This document shows, piece after piece, positions 1-9,700 of a stretch of DNA of 54,573 nucleotides (positions are counted from its first letter, which is position 1; every line of letters starts with the position of its first letter). Under the pieces are notes generated by a model, which saw only the letters and a list, made by a program, of their open reading frames with translations, did not search any database and was not told where the DNA came from. Source of the stretch: Candidatus Zixiibacteriota bacterium (GTDB lineage: Bacteria; Zixibacteria; MSB-5A5; GN15; FEB-12); the NCBI GenBank assembly GCA_034003725.1, contig JAVEYB010000017.1:1-54573 (forward strand). The letters run 5' to 3'. The position numbers were made by a program, and so were the translations under genes.

Positions 1-264
1 TTCGCCACGGCGGGTGGGCACCGGACGAAACGGAATGAAGGGGTGGTGGTGTCAGCACCGTTTGCGGGAGAGGTTTGTTTAGTTTGACGAGTTGGTGGAT
101 GTGCAAACGGAGCTGACCTACGGGTAGAACGCAGGTGGCGAATAAAATGGGTGGGGAGACGGTGCGATTTGACCGAACCCCGACGTTCGCGGCGGGCGGG
201 CAGGACAAGGGGTGAGGGATGCGACAGGGAGGAGGTGCATAATTATTGACAAAATACCCCATTT
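1..264. other. left-edge intergenic region, no gene recognised
   Basis: I see no convincing coding frame here. The stretch is G-rich on the plus strand (many GGTGG and GGGG runs). An in-frame TGA at 247-249 bars any upstream extension of the following gene. A good ribosome-binding-like GGGAGGAGGTG lies near 226-237 but no start codon in the frame of the next gene follows it at normal distance. The first ~20 bases (GGTGGGCACCGGACG) nearly match a 16-base piece of the right-hand intergenic region near 52474, so part of this may be a dispersed element cut by the window edge. Confidence 0.4.
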
Positions 265-282
265 TTGTTACGTTGCGTCAGT

Positions 283-1380
283 ATGCAGACACCAAAGGAC
301 TTCTCCGTTTTTTTGCTGCTGACCCTGACCTTTTTCTGCCTGCTGGCGGCGGCAGCCTTTCCCGATTCATTGACGGTGGATGCGGCAGATAGTGCCGCGA
401 CGCTAGACGGACATCAGCGTCATCTTGCGGATTCCACGGAAGAGGTAGCGGCGCCGACCCGGGACAATCACGAAGAGCATGAACAGGCGGCCGCCACCAA
501 ACGTCCCACCCTGATGACCTTTCTGACCAGCTGGAAGTATATCTGGATTTATATTCTCGCGGTCGTTGCGTTTGTATTGCTGTTCGCGAAGAAGATAAAC
601 ACGACGATTCGGGTGGGGATGCTGGTTGTAGCGTTTGTCTTGTACGGCCTGGATTTCATTTTCCCGCTACACCCATCGCCGATGTGCGCGACCACGAAAT
701 TGTTTATGTTCAAGTTCACGCACGGGGCGTTTTTCCCGCAGTTTCTCGGGTTATTCCTCGTTATGATGGCGCTCAGCCTAGTGGCGAGGAAAATTTTCTG
801 CGGTTGGGTATGTCCGCTGGGTGCGGTGCAGGAGCTGATTAACAAGATTCCGCACAAGTGGCATATCAAGAATTTCAATTTCACCGCCTTTAACACGCTT
901 CGGCTGGCGCTGCTGGGTTTGTTTTTCCTGACGTTTTTCGCCGTCAGTGCGCAGGTAGCGGGGTTGGCCGAGCAAGTCGGCGGGCAGCCCGGGGTCGGCA
1001 TGTGGGCGGCCTATTCGGCGTACAGCGTGTACGATCCGGTGAACTTTTTCGAATTGCTGCACTGGCAGGTCGACACATGGTTTATCATCATGTCGGTCAT
1101 CCTCGTGCTCGTGTCGCTGGTGCTGTATCGCCCGTTCTGTTATGCGGTGTGCCCGGTGGGCGCGCTAAGCTGGCTTCTGGAACGAATCACCCCAGGGAAG
1201 ATCCGGGTGGATCATAACGCGTGCACGCTTTGCGGTGACTGTTCCGAGAAGAGCCCGTGTCCGACAATCGGCAAGCTGGTGGACGGAAAGTCGGTGGTGC
1301 CGGATTGCACGTCGTGCGGCGAGTGTATCGGGACCTGTCCGGAGAACGCGATCTCGTTTTCGTACAAATCCAGGGGGTGA
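283..1380 (+). CDS. 4Fe-4S polyferredoxin membrane protein (NapH/CcoG-like)
   Basis: Membrane-bound iron-sulfur electron-transfer protein, 365 residues from ATG 283; a TTG at 265 could add six residues. An N-terminal signal-anchor segment is followed by a low-complexity linker and about five further hydrophobic segments. Two membrane-proximal motifs, FCGWVCPLGA and CYAVCPVGA, are the CxxxCP signatures of the NapH/NosR/CcoG family. A C-terminal ferredoxin domain follows, with Cys groups CTLCGDC...CP and CTSCGECIGTCP, enough for two 4Fe-4S clusters. In the family such proteins move electrons between quinone and periplasmic or cytoplasmic partners. No partner oxidoreductase is adjacent, so the acceptor is unknown. 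There is no clear Shine-Dalgarno at the chosen ATG, which makes the start uncertain. A hairpin terminator follows, so this is a single-gene unit. Confidence 0.85.
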   Translation: MQTPKDFSVFLLLTLTFFCLLAAAAFPDSLTVDAADSAATLDGHQRHLADSTEEVAAPTRDNHEEHEQAAATKRPTLMTFLTSWKYIWIYILAVVAFVLLFAKKINTTIRVGMLVVAFVLYGLDFIFPLHPSPMCATTKLFMFKFTHGAFFPQFLGLFLVMMALSLVARKIFCGWVCPLGAVQELINKIPHKWHIKNFNFTAFNTLRLALLGLFFLTFFAVSAQVAGLAEQVGGQPGVGMWAAYSAYSVYDPVNFFELLHWQVDTWFIIMSVILVLVSLVLYRPFCYAVCPVGALSWLLERITPGKIRVDHNACTLCGDCSEKSPCPTIGKLVDGKSVVPDCTSCGECIGTCPENAISFSYKSRG

Positions 1381-1442
1381 CGCCGGACGACGTTCCTTGA
1401 CGGGGGCGCGTAAGGGGCAGAAACGGCGCTCACCACCTCCGA

Positions 1443-1475
1443 GCCCGGCGATTCTTGAATTGCCGGGCCTTTTTA
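1443..1475 (+). terminator. rho-independent terminator
   Basis: A perfect 7-bp stem GCCCGGC/GCCGGGC with a 12-nt loop is followed directly by CCTTTTTA. It lies 60 bases past the iron-sulfur gene on the same strand and separates it from the blaI-like gene. Confidence 0.85.
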
Positions 1476-1623
1476 TTGGGTCATAATGAGTTGGCGGTTC
1501 TCGTGTCGATCTCTCGGGGGAAAAATCCGCAAAAAACTAAAAAAATAGTACAACTTTTCGGGCGGGGTCCGTATACAGGGGAAGAAATCCTAATTCCTTA
1601 AAAGTTGGCGGAAGTTTTTACGT

Positions 1624-2019
1624 ATGGCTCGTCACAAAACCCCGACTCTCACCGATGCCGAGCTGCGGATTATGAATGTGGTCTGGGATCTCGGCAGGGC
1701 GACGGTCAACAGCGTGGCCGAGGCGCAGCGGGGCTCGAAGCGCCTGGCCTACAATACGATTCTGACGATGATGCGCATTCTCGAGCAGAAGGGGTATCTT
1801 CGCCGCGAGAAGGTTGGGCGCGCACATGTCTATCTTCCGGTGGTCGATCGCTCGCAGGCGCGCACCCGTGCGATTCGGCACATGCTCAAAAGCCTCTTCA
1901 ACAACTCTCCGGAGCTGTTGATGGTCAACCTGCTGGAGAACGAAGCGTTGTCCGAGGACGATCTGGAGCGCCTTCGGCAGATGATCGACCACTCAGAAAA
2001 CACGGCCCGGCGGACATAG
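1624..2019 (+). CDS. BlaI/MecI-family transcriptional repressor
   Basis: Winged-helix repressor of 131 residues, the usual size for BlaI/MecI. The N-terminal DNA-binding part carries the family pattern LTDAELRIMNVVWDLG, then TVNSVAEA and YNTILTMMRILEQKGYL; the C-terminal part supplies the dimerisation helices. In the family the repressor is cleaved or released when a BlaR1/MecR1 sensor protease is activated. The next gene, 9 bases downstream, is exactly such an M56 protease, so the pair is very probably one regulatory operon. The upstream region is A-rich and contains GTACA (about 1548) and GTATAC (1571) elements that could be operator half-sites; that is inference. No beta-lactamase or penicillin-binding protein gene is nearby, so the regulated function is unknown. 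Confidence 0.9.
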   Translation: MARHKTPTLTDAELRIMNVVWDLGRATVNSVAEAQRGSKRLAYNTILTMMRILEQKGYLRREKVGRAHVYLPVVDRSQARTRAIRHMLKSLFNNSPELLMVNLLENEALSEDDLERLRQMIDHSENTARRT

Positions 2020-2028
2020 GAGGGGAGA

Positions 2029-4965
2029 ATGGAAGCCGTTTATCTTTCGATCACGGAGATGTCCGTTGTCTGGCTGCAGGCGATCGTGGACAGCCTCGCG
2101 CCGTCGATCGCGCTCGCTGCGCTGACCGGATTGTTGTTTCGGTACACGGAGCTGTTTAACGCCCGGGCGCGATATATCATCTGTTGGGTGGTACTGGCGA
2201 CAATCGTGCTGCTGCCGGCGGCGATGGTTGGATGGGACGCGGTTCAGGAGCGCGCCGCCGGGCGCAGTCGCAATGCAGTTTTCAGTCGCGACGCCGGTAC
2301 GCTCGATGAGAGTGTGTTCCCTGCGACGACACCGCGGTTAGCGGATGCACGGTTATCGGATGACCAGCTTCAGGTCACGACAGATGAACAGGTATCGATC
2401 CACAGGGACGGACTAACGACGTCGCCGTCGGTAGCGGCGGAGAGCGGCCGCGCGGAGCGGTCGTGGGTCGATATCGTGTACGGGCTGCTTCCGGTGGGGA
2501 TCGTGGTGTTCTGGATGACGGTCGCGGCGGCGCTGCTGGTTCGTCTGGGCGCCGCGTACTACCGTGTTCGGGTGATACTTGCGCGAAGTCTGCCTGCCGA
2601 GGATGGGCTGCACAGCCGTCTGGAGCGCTGGTGTCGGCTGACCGGCTGTCGCCGCAACGTAACGGTCCGTATCAGCGACGCGCTGTCGACACCGGCGGCG
2701 ACCGGGTTTGGTCGGGGGACGATACTGCTGCCGGAATCGCTGGTAGCGCAGTTGAGTGCGGAAGAACTTGATTCGATACTTCTCCACGAACTGGCGCACC
2801 TGCATCGCCGTGACGACTGGGCGCGGCTGGCGGAGCAGCTGGTGGTGGCTGCGGTCTTGTTCCACCCTGCGGTTTTCTGGCTGGTCAAGCAACTTGATCT
2901 GTATCGGGAGCTGGCCTGTGACGACGTGGTGGTCAATCGCCTTCGGACGCCGACCGCGTACGCGCGGACGCTGGCGAAGCTGGCAGCTATAGAGCGCGGC
3001 GGCGGGCGGCTGGCTTTGTCGTCGGGAGCCGTGCTGACGAAAAAGCACATATTCACGAGGTTTTCCATGTTGTTAAACAAGAACCGAACGGTAACGACGG
3101 GTCTGCCGAGAGTTGCGCTGACGCTGGTGATTTTCGCGATCATGGCGGGCGGGGTGTTGTTGATGCAGGCGCCGTCGGTGGTCGCGATACCGCGCGCCAC
3201 CATATCGTATGACGACCTGATCGAGCATTTTACGCCGGCATGGGCGGCGGACGAGCAGGTCGGTGAATGGACACCGGTTGCGGAACACGGCTGGGACGAG
3301 AGACAGTACGCGGCGGTGGAGGGGGATCCTCAGCCCGAGCCCCCGCGGCCGCCTGCGGCGCCGGGAGCGGCGTCGGTGAATTCTGTCCCCGTGGTTCCCT
3401 CGGTGCCGGATGTGCCCGGGGCGCCGTCGGCGCGGGCATCGTACTCGCGGCGTTCCGGGGGGGGTTTCGAGTCGCTGTTTGGATCTTTGTCTCGCGGAAT
3501 TTCATCAATCACCGACGAAGACGGAGTGACCAGGATCGTGGTCAGCGACGACAATCACCGTCTCACTATCGAGTACGCGGGTGAGATCGAGTTTACGGAC
3601 GACGATCGCGGCGTGAAGCGCATGTCGAAGGATGCGTATCTCGAGATTGAAGAGCGCAGGGGCCGCGAGCGGCAGCGGCTGGTTGTCGAGCCGACCAGTG
3701 ACGGGCTGGATTATCTGTACTATGAAAACGGCCGGTCGGCCGATTACGATGACGGAGCGCGTCAGTGGGCGGGCGACATTTTGATCGAAGCCGTACGGTC
3801 GAGCGGGATCGGCGCCGAGGCGCGGGTCAAACGCATTCGAAGCGAGAAGGGCGTGTCAGGAGTGATCGACGAGATCAAGATGATCGAACCGGATTACGTC
3901 CAGCGTTTGTATGTGGAGGCGCTTCTGGAGAGCGGTCCGTTGACCGAGGCGGAGACGGCGACGCTGATCGAAACGCTATCGCGCGGTATGGAGTCGGACT
4001 ACGAGAAAGCGGAGCTGTTGATTTCGCTGGCCGCGTACGGGCAGACCGGCGCGGGCTTGTCGCGCGCGTATGCAGACGCGATTGCGACGATCGAATCCGA
4101 TTACGAGACGCGACGGGTGCTTTCGGCGACGTTGCTTCGCGACGACGTCGATCCCGAAGTGGTGTCCGACCTGTTGTTGATAGCATCGCGGATGGATTCG
4201 GATTACGAGAAAGCGGAACTGCTTATCGAGATGTCGCCGCTGGTGACGACCGATTCGGAGCACCTGAGGACGTATCTTCTGGCGGTGCGGGATATCGATT
4301 CGGATTTCGAGCAGCGGAGGGTGTTAAGCGAGATGGGTCTCCGTCGCGAGGTTGAGCCGGAACTGGCGGAGATCATACTGGGGGTCGCGGCGGAGATGGA
4401 TTCAGATTACGAGAAGGCCGAGTTGCTGATCGCGATGGCGTCTTCCGCGGGCAGCGATGACCGGCTGACGGAGATGTATATAGCGGCGGCCGACAACATA
4501 TCATCCGACTACGAACGTCGGCGGGTGCTTTCCGAGCTGACGTTGGACGACCGCACCCCCGAAGTTATTTACGAGATGGCGCTCAGGTCGATGGCGCGGA
4601 TGTCATCGGATTACGACAAGGCCGAGTACCTGATGAGTATCGCTGATGCGTGCGCACGTGACGCGGACCTGCGGCTTCGTTATGTCGATGCTCTTCGGAG
4701 TATCTCGTCGGACTATGACAAGAAGCGGGCTTTGGAGCTGGTGCTGGAAGAGGGGAAATCGGACTCGGCGTTCCTTCGCGCGACACTTCAGGCGTTACGG
4801 GAGATCGGCTCCGATTACGAGCGGGCGCAGATACTCGACGAGCTGGCATCGGCGGTTGCGCAGCAGAAGGATCTGGAAGAGGAGTATATTCAGTTGATTG
4901 AGGAGATGTCGGAGTACGAGCGTGACCGGTTGTACCGGTCATATTATCGCAGTCGGCGCGATTAG
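2029..4965 (+). CDS. BlaR1-like M56 metalloprotease with C-terminal 34-residue repeats
   Basis: Membrane sensor/protease of 978 residues, much longer than typical BlaR1/MecR1 (~600). Hydrophobic segments near residues 10-70 and 150-180 precede an M56 catalytic domain with the zinc motif HELAH (H253, E254, H257) and a downstream RELACDDVV carrying the likely third ligand E294. A further membrane segment lies near residues 355-380, followed by a Pro-rich linker. The usual penicillin-binding sensor domain is absent. In its place is a ~100-residue charged region and then nine tandem 34-residue repeats (about 655-960), each opening with SDYE or a variant. Start ATG has a GGAGGGGAG ribosome site. 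I infer proteolytic signalling through the BlaI-like partner, with the repeats as ligand- or protein-binding sensor. What it senses is unknown. Confidence 0.88.
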   Translation: MEAVYLSITEMSVVWLQAIVDSLAPSIALAALTGLLFRYTELFNARARYIICWVVLATIVLLPAAMVGWDAVQERAAGRSRNAVFSRDAGTLDESVFPATTPRLADARLSDDQLQVTTDEQVSIHRDGLTTSPSVAAESGRAERSWVDIVYGLLPVGIVVFWMTVAAALLVRLGAAYYRVRVILARSLPAEDGLHSRLERWCRLTGCRRNVTVRISDALSTPAATGFGRGTILLPESLVAQLSAEELDSILLHELAHLHRRDDWARLAEQLVVAAVLFHPAVFWLVKQLDLYRELACDDVVVNRLRTPTAYARTLAKLAAIERGGGRLALSSGAVLTKKHIFTRFSMLLNKNRTVTTGLPRVALTLVIFAIMAGGVLLMQAPSVVAIPRATISYDDLIEHFTPAWAADEQVGEWTPVAEHGWDERQYAAVEGDPQPEPPRPPAAPGAASVNSVPVVPSVPDVPGAPSARASYSRRSGGGFESLFGSLSRGISSITDEDGVTRIVVSDDNHRLTIEYAGEIEFTDDDRGVKRMSKDAYLEIEERRGRERQRLVVEPTSDGLDYLYYENGRSADYDDGARQWAGDILIEAVRSSGIGAEARVKRIRSEKGVSGVIDEIKMIEPDYVQRLYVEALLESGPLTEAETATLIETLSRGMESDYEKAELLISLAAYGQTGAGLSRAYADAIATIESDYETRRVLSATLLRDDVDPEVVSDLLLIASRMDSDYEKAELLIEMSPLVTTDSEHLRTYLLAVRDIDSDFEQRRVLSEMGLRREVEPELAEIILGVAAEMDSDYEKAELLIAMASSAGSDDRLTEMYIAAADNISSDYERRRVLSELTLDDRTPEVIYEMALRSMARMSSDYDKAEYLMSIADACARDADLRLRYVDALRSISSDYDKKRALELVLEEGKSDSAFLRATLQALREIGSDYERAQILDELASAVAQQKDLEEEYIQLIEEMSEYERDRLYRSYYRSRRD
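3991..4908 (+). repeat. nine in-phase 102-bp (34-codon) coding repeats
   Basis: Codon groups for E/D/S/G-S-D-Y/F-E/D begin at 3991, 4093, 4195, 4297, 4399, 4501, 4603, 4705 and 4807, exactly 102 bases apart with no insertion or deletion. Units 1-6 alternate strictly between a KAELL type (1, 3, 5) and an RRVLS type (2, 4, 6), giving a 204-bp higher-order period; unit 7 (KAEYL) keeps the pattern, 8 and 9 drift (KKRAL, RAQIL). A tenth degenerate start (SEYE) is at 4909. The repeats look like helical-hairpin (HEAT/TPR-like) units, but the fold is inferred. Confidence 0.95.
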
Positions 4966-4981
4966 TCGCCGGCGCATTCTA

Positions 4982-6028
4982 TCAATCCCCGGCGCGGCTG
5001 CCGAATGCGGCGGCCGCGCTTATGTTGTGGCGGGAGAAGTCGTGGACCTGATCGAACGCCTCGCGAAACCACGCCACCGCATCGAGGACGTCGGCGGCAG
5101 TGGTGACGGATTCCAGTCGCTGGCGGAGTTCGCGGCATCCGAAGAAACCGGTGGTGTGCGCGAGCAGGTGTTTACGCATGATCACGAAGTTTTTCCGGCC
5201 GGCGAAGATGTTTTCGTAGGTCACGCTGTGTTCGACGAGGAGGTCGAGGCGGTCGTGAACGGAGATGTCATGAGGTTTCACCGCGCGATTGAACAACCAG
5301 GCATTGCCGTAGATGGCGCGTCCGAGCATGGCGCCATCCATGCCGTTTTCTGCGATCAGCCGGTCGGCGTGGTCGAGATCGCGGATGTCACCATTGCCGA
5401 TCAGCAAAGTCTGCGTGTTTTGGGCCATCGCGACGGCGGCCGGCATGACTTCCCAGTGCGCCGGCACTTTCGACATTTCCTTTCGGGTTCGCAGATGCAG
5501 GGTGATGGCGGCCGGTTTAGCGTCGAGCAGATGGCCGAGCCATTCTTCCAGGACGATTTCCCGGTAGCCGATCCGGGTTTTTACAGAAACCGGCAGCGGG
5601 TGGGCGCCTTCTTTGACGGCCTGAATGATTTCTTTGGCGAGCGCGGGAGTTTCGATGAGGGCGGAGCCGCATCCGGTGCGGACGACTTTTTTGACGGGAC
5701 AGCCCATGTTGATATCGACGCCGTCGAATCCAAGTTCCCGGCAGATGCGGGCCGCGACCTGCATGTTTTCTGGTTTTTCGCCGAAGATCTGTGCGACGAC
5801 GGGTCGTTCGATTTCATCGAAGTAGAGAAGCCGCATGAGGTTGGGCAGGCCGCGATCGGATGACAGGCCGTCGGCGGAAGCAAATTCCGCGAACACGACA
5901 TCGGGCTTGCCGCGGCGCGCGACCACCAGACGGAAGGCGGCGTCGGTGACGTCTTCCATCGGGGCGAGGGCGTAAAACGGCTGTTTGAGCCGGGCCCAGA
6001 ATCCGGCGCTGGGGTCGAGAGCTTTCAT
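4982..6028 (-). CDS. tRNA-dihydrouridine synthase
   Basis: FMN-dependent enzyme that reduces uridine to dihydrouridine in the tRNA D-loop, about 348 residues from ATG 6028; a TTG at 6037 would add three. The N-terminus has the family pattern YALAPMEDVTDAAFR. The active-site region NMGCPVKKV with the following GCGSALIETP matches the conserved Cys loop of Dus proteins. The barrel continues with VSVKTRIGY and ITLHLRTRKEMS, and GNGDIRD with GAMLGRAIYGNAWLF forms the FMN phosphate site. The length and the C-terminal helical part fit DusB/DusA-type enzymes, and I cannot assign a paralogue. It converges on the M56 protease gene with only 16 bases between stops and appears to be monocistronic. Confidence 0.93.
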   Translation of the reverse strand: MKALDPSAGFWARLKQPFYALAPMEDVTDAAFRLVVARRGKPDVVFAEFASADGLSSDRGLPNLMRLLYFDEIERPVVAQIFGEKPENMQVAARICRELGFDGVDINMGCPVKKVVRTGCGSALIETPALAKEIIQAVKEGAHPLPVSVKTRIGYREIVLEEWLGHLLDAKPAAITLHLRTRKEMSKVPAHWEVMPAAVAMAQNTQTLLIGNGDIRDLDHADRLIAENGMDGAMLGRAIYGNAWLFNRAVKPHDISVHDRLDLLVEHSVTYENIFAGRKNFVIMRKHLLAHTTGFFGCRELRQRLESVTTAADVLDAVAWFREAFDQVHDFSRHNISAAAAFGSRAGD

Positions 6029-6172
6029 GGCGCCCAATATAACAAAAATCGGGCTACGAGGTTTACATTTTCACCGGGAGGCGGATCAGCTATACTGTAA
6101 GGAGTGGGCAGTTACCAGCCGGGCAAGACGCCGGCCGGGTGTGCCCGGGGATTCAAGCGAGAAGGAACAATC

Positions 6173-6712
6173 ATGCTGATACGGATGATCACAGGTCGTG
6201 CGGTTTTTCCGGCGATCATACTTGGACTGGCGGTGGCTGTGGCATGTCAGAACAGCCAGGACAGTGACGACGAGCGCAGTGACGCGCCGCCGGCCGTCTC
6301 CGGGGAGCTGCTTCCGGGGGATGCTGAAGGCGCCGGCGATCAGGGTCTTGTCGGGGGACACGACGTACGGCTGGAGGCGTATTTGTGGCGGGATTTCATG
6401 CCCGGCCCGGACATGCCGCCGGACGGTCGGCCGCTTCGGGGAGTCGTGCGGCTGCGTGCGGTGGACAGCGATTCCATCAGCGGCGCCCTGGATATCACCT
6501 ATGTGTGGTTGAAGCAGGGAGACGTGGTCTGGGGGGCCGCCCTCACCGGGCCGCCGTCCTCCGAGCCGCCGTCGACGATCGAGAAGGGCTTTGCCGACGG
6601 GCCGATGTGGACTCCGGAGACGACGGCTGATGTGATCGTGAAAGTTGTCGACGCCGGGGGAGTGACGGCGTATTTTCGGGTTCCGGATCAGCTGATAGAG
6701 AAGACCTATTAG
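6173..6712 (+). CDS. putative lipoprotein of unknown function
   Basis: A 179-residue exported protein that I do not recognise. The start at ATG 6173 is chosen because it follows GAGAAGGAAC and opens directly on a signal peptide with a lipobox (LAVAVAC, Cys near residue 25); an upstream in-frame extension would bury it. After the Cys comes an acidic Asp/Glu/Ser-rich spacer, then a compact domain with conserved-looking LRGVVRLRAVDSDSISG and an alternation of strands that suggests a small beta-sandwich. The gene stands alone between dus and the RND operon and is closed by a strong terminator. Confidence 0.75.
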   Translation: MLIRMITGRAVFPAIILGLAVAVACQNSQDSDDERSDAPPAVSGELLPGDAEGAGDQGLVGGHDVRLEAYLWRDFMPGPDMPPDGRPLRGVVRLRAVDSDSISGALDITYVWLKQGDVVWGAALTGPPSSEPPSTIEKGFADGPMWTPETTADVIVKVVDAGGVTAYFRVPDQLIEKTY

Positions 6713-6732
6713 ACTGACACCGACGTATTGAG

Positions 6733-6768
6733 AAGTCGCCGGACGCGGGTCGTCCGGCGACTTGCTTT
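6733..6768 (+). terminator. strong rho-independent terminator
   Basis: A perfect 13-bp stem (AAGTCGCCGGACG and its complement) with a 5-nt CGGGT loop is followed by GCTTTT. It sits between two convergent genes, so it serves the lipoprotein gene and may also stop the RND transcript from the other strand, where the trailing T-run is poor. Confidence 0.85.
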
Positions 6769-6774
6769 TGGGGT

Positions 6775-9700
6775 TTACCGAATACTCTCTTCTTCAAACG
6801 CCGGCGTGGTGCTGACCGCAGTCGCATGGCGGCCGAAGAGGGACTTGACTCTCACGACAGCCTCGATACTGAAGGCAAAGACGAGGGGTGTCAGTACGAG
6901 TGTGAAGACTGACGAAAGTGCAAGTCCGCCCAGCACGACCGAACCCAGTCCACGGTACAATTCCGACCCTGCGCCGGGCATAATAACCAGCGGGGCCATG
7001 CCGAGGACGGAGGTGGCGGTGGACATAAAGATCGGGCGAACACGCACGCGCACGGACTCCTTGACGGCGCTTCGCGGATCGTAGCCTTCGCGCATGAGCT
7101 GCAGGGCCTGGTACACGATCAGGATCGAGTTGTTGATGACGGTTCCGATGAGGATGACAAAGCCGAGCATGGTCAGCACGTCAAGACCCTGATAGGGGTC
7201 CACAAGACGTACAGCCTGCAGGCCGAGCACGCCGCCGAAGGTGGCGAGGGGAACGGTCACGAGGATCACGATCGGATACGTGAAGGACTGGAAGAGGGCC
7301 GCCAGCAACAGGTACGTCAGGATAATGGCCATGTGAAAATTCTCCAGCAGGGCCACCCGCAGCTTGGTGAGGTCATCCGCAGCGCCCGACAACTGGATGT
7401 CATACAGGCCGCCGATTTGATTCTGGTCGCGAAGCGGCGCGACGATTTGCTCCTGAATGCGGGCGATAGCGTCCTCGAGTGAGATGTTATCCCCCAGCTG
7501 GACCAGCACAGAGACGGCACGCTGCCGCTCGACATGGTTGATGGTCACCGGTCCCTGCTTTTGCTGCACGGTGGCCAGATCGCCGAGGGTGATGACCCGT
7601 CCAGTGGGAGAGGCCAGCGGCAGTTGTTCGATATCCTGCGTATGGCGGGTCCAGTCGTCGCGGCCTTTCAGGACGAGATCGATTTCACGGCCCTGGTGGC
7701 GGTACTCGCTGACGATGGCGCCATCAACCAGCGCATTTACCTGTTGACCGATCTGCGAGGCGCTGAAACCGATATCGGCGGCGCGAACGCGGTCAGGATA
7801 GACACTAACTTCGGGATTGCCAAGGTCGAGACCGGGGATGGGCCGCGATGACGATCCCGGCAGAATCTGGCCGACCTGGCCGAAGACCTGACGGGCGATT
7901 GCAAGCACTTTGTTGAGGTCCGGACCGGTGATATCGATCTGGACCGAGCGCGTTCCGGAGAAGCTGCCCGAGAACAGCGATCGCTGGTTGGCGATGCCGA
8001 AGGCGCCTGGGATCGACTGCAGGGCCTCGTTGGCGACCGGCAGCAGTTCACGGCCGCGGGTTTCATCGCGCGACGCCATGCCGAGGAACGCCTGATTGTT
8101 GAGCGCCACGAAGAAGAAGTTGCTGAGTCCGCCTCCGGGAAGATCCTTTGCCTGATCGGCGGGGGTTTCCCAGAGATGGCTTAACCGGCCCTCGACGTCC
8201 TCGGCGATGCCGACCATTTCGTCGAGATTGTATCCCGGCGGCGGCAGGATGAAGCCGAAGATGAGATTCTCGTTACCGTTGGGCAGGTACTCGGCATCAG
8301 GCAGCATCACCCAGGTAAGTCCCATAGACACGGCGATCATGCCGACGATGGTAGCCAGCCGCCGCTGCCAGCGGGCGTTGACGTAATCCACCAGATGCGC
8401 GATATGGGCCGAGAAGCGGTCCAGCCGGGTGGTCTTGCCGTTGGTGAGTTTTGTCGAGGTCTTGAGGATACGAGACGACGCCGAGGGAATCACGGTGATC
8501 GACACGACGAGCGAGATGGCAATGGCGCTCGAAATGGCGATCGCAATGTCCCGGAACAACTGGCCGGCGCGCTCTTCGATGAACACCACGGGCAGAAACA
8601 CCGCGACGGTAGTTACCGTGGAGGCGAGCACCGCTCCCCATACTTCCTGCGTGCCGTCGACAGCCGCCTGCAGCCGCGGCTTGCCCATCTGCATGTGGCG
8701 GTAGATGTTCTCGAGCACGACGATGGAGGCGTCCACCACCATACCGACGGCGAACGCCATGCCGGCAAGCGAGATGACGTTGATCGTACGGCCCATCAGC
8801 GACATGGTGACAAAAGTCGTAATGACGGAAATCGGAATCGACAGGCCGATAATCAGAATCGATGACGCCGAGCGGAGGAAGAGAAACAGAACCAGGACCG
8901 CCAGCGCCGACCCGAGGTACAGGTTGTCGAAGACGAGGTCGATGGCGGAGTTGATATACCCCTTCTGATTGTAGACGTTGGCCATTTTGAGACCGCGGGG
9001 TTCGAGAATCTCGCGGTTGATGTTGTCCACCTGTTCGAGCAGGTTTTCGGTGACTTCGAGCACGTTGGCGCCGATCTGCCGCTGGGCATTGAGGGCCATC
9101 GACGGCCGCCCCAGATGGCGCACCTGGGCGACCGGTTTCTTGTAGGCTAAAGACACGTCCGCGATGTCGCCGATTCGGATGGGTATGCTGTTGCGAACGG
9201 TGATGACCGTTTTTTCCACCTGGTCGGGCGACTCGAAGCGGGAGATGGTCCGCACGACGTAGCGTCGTTTCCCTTCGCCGAAGTCGCCGCCGGAGATATC
9301 GAGGTTTTCGGAGCGCAGCGCGGCGATCACTTCGTTGATGGTAATGCCGGACGAGGCCAGCAGTTCCGGATCAAACGTGACATGCAGTTCCTCATCGAGG
9401 CCGCCGTACACGTTGATGGCGGCCACGCCGGTGACGCGCTCCAGGCGGGGCTTCACGATCTCGTCGACAAGCGAGAACATGTGCGGCACATACACGCCGT
9501 CGCGGGTTGCGCTGATGGTAAACCAGGCGATGACGTTTTCCATCTGACCGGACGACGTGACCACCGGCCGGTCGGCATTTTCCGGGTACTCGGGAACTTC
9601 GTTCAACTTATTGGTCACGCGGACAACGGCGCCGGTGATATCGGTTCCGACCGGGAATTCGAGGGTGATGCTGCCCTGACCGTCATCGGAAGACGAATTC

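Noticed and set aside
246-274. Sigma-70 promoter (TTGACA) ahead of the iron-sulfur gene
   Set aside because: The -10 at the right spacing (TACGTT) is poor and transcription would start almost on the ATG.
4898-5863. Long plus-strand frame opposite the dihydrouridine synthase
   Set aside because: Antisense shadow; only the minus-strand frame shows conserved family motifs.
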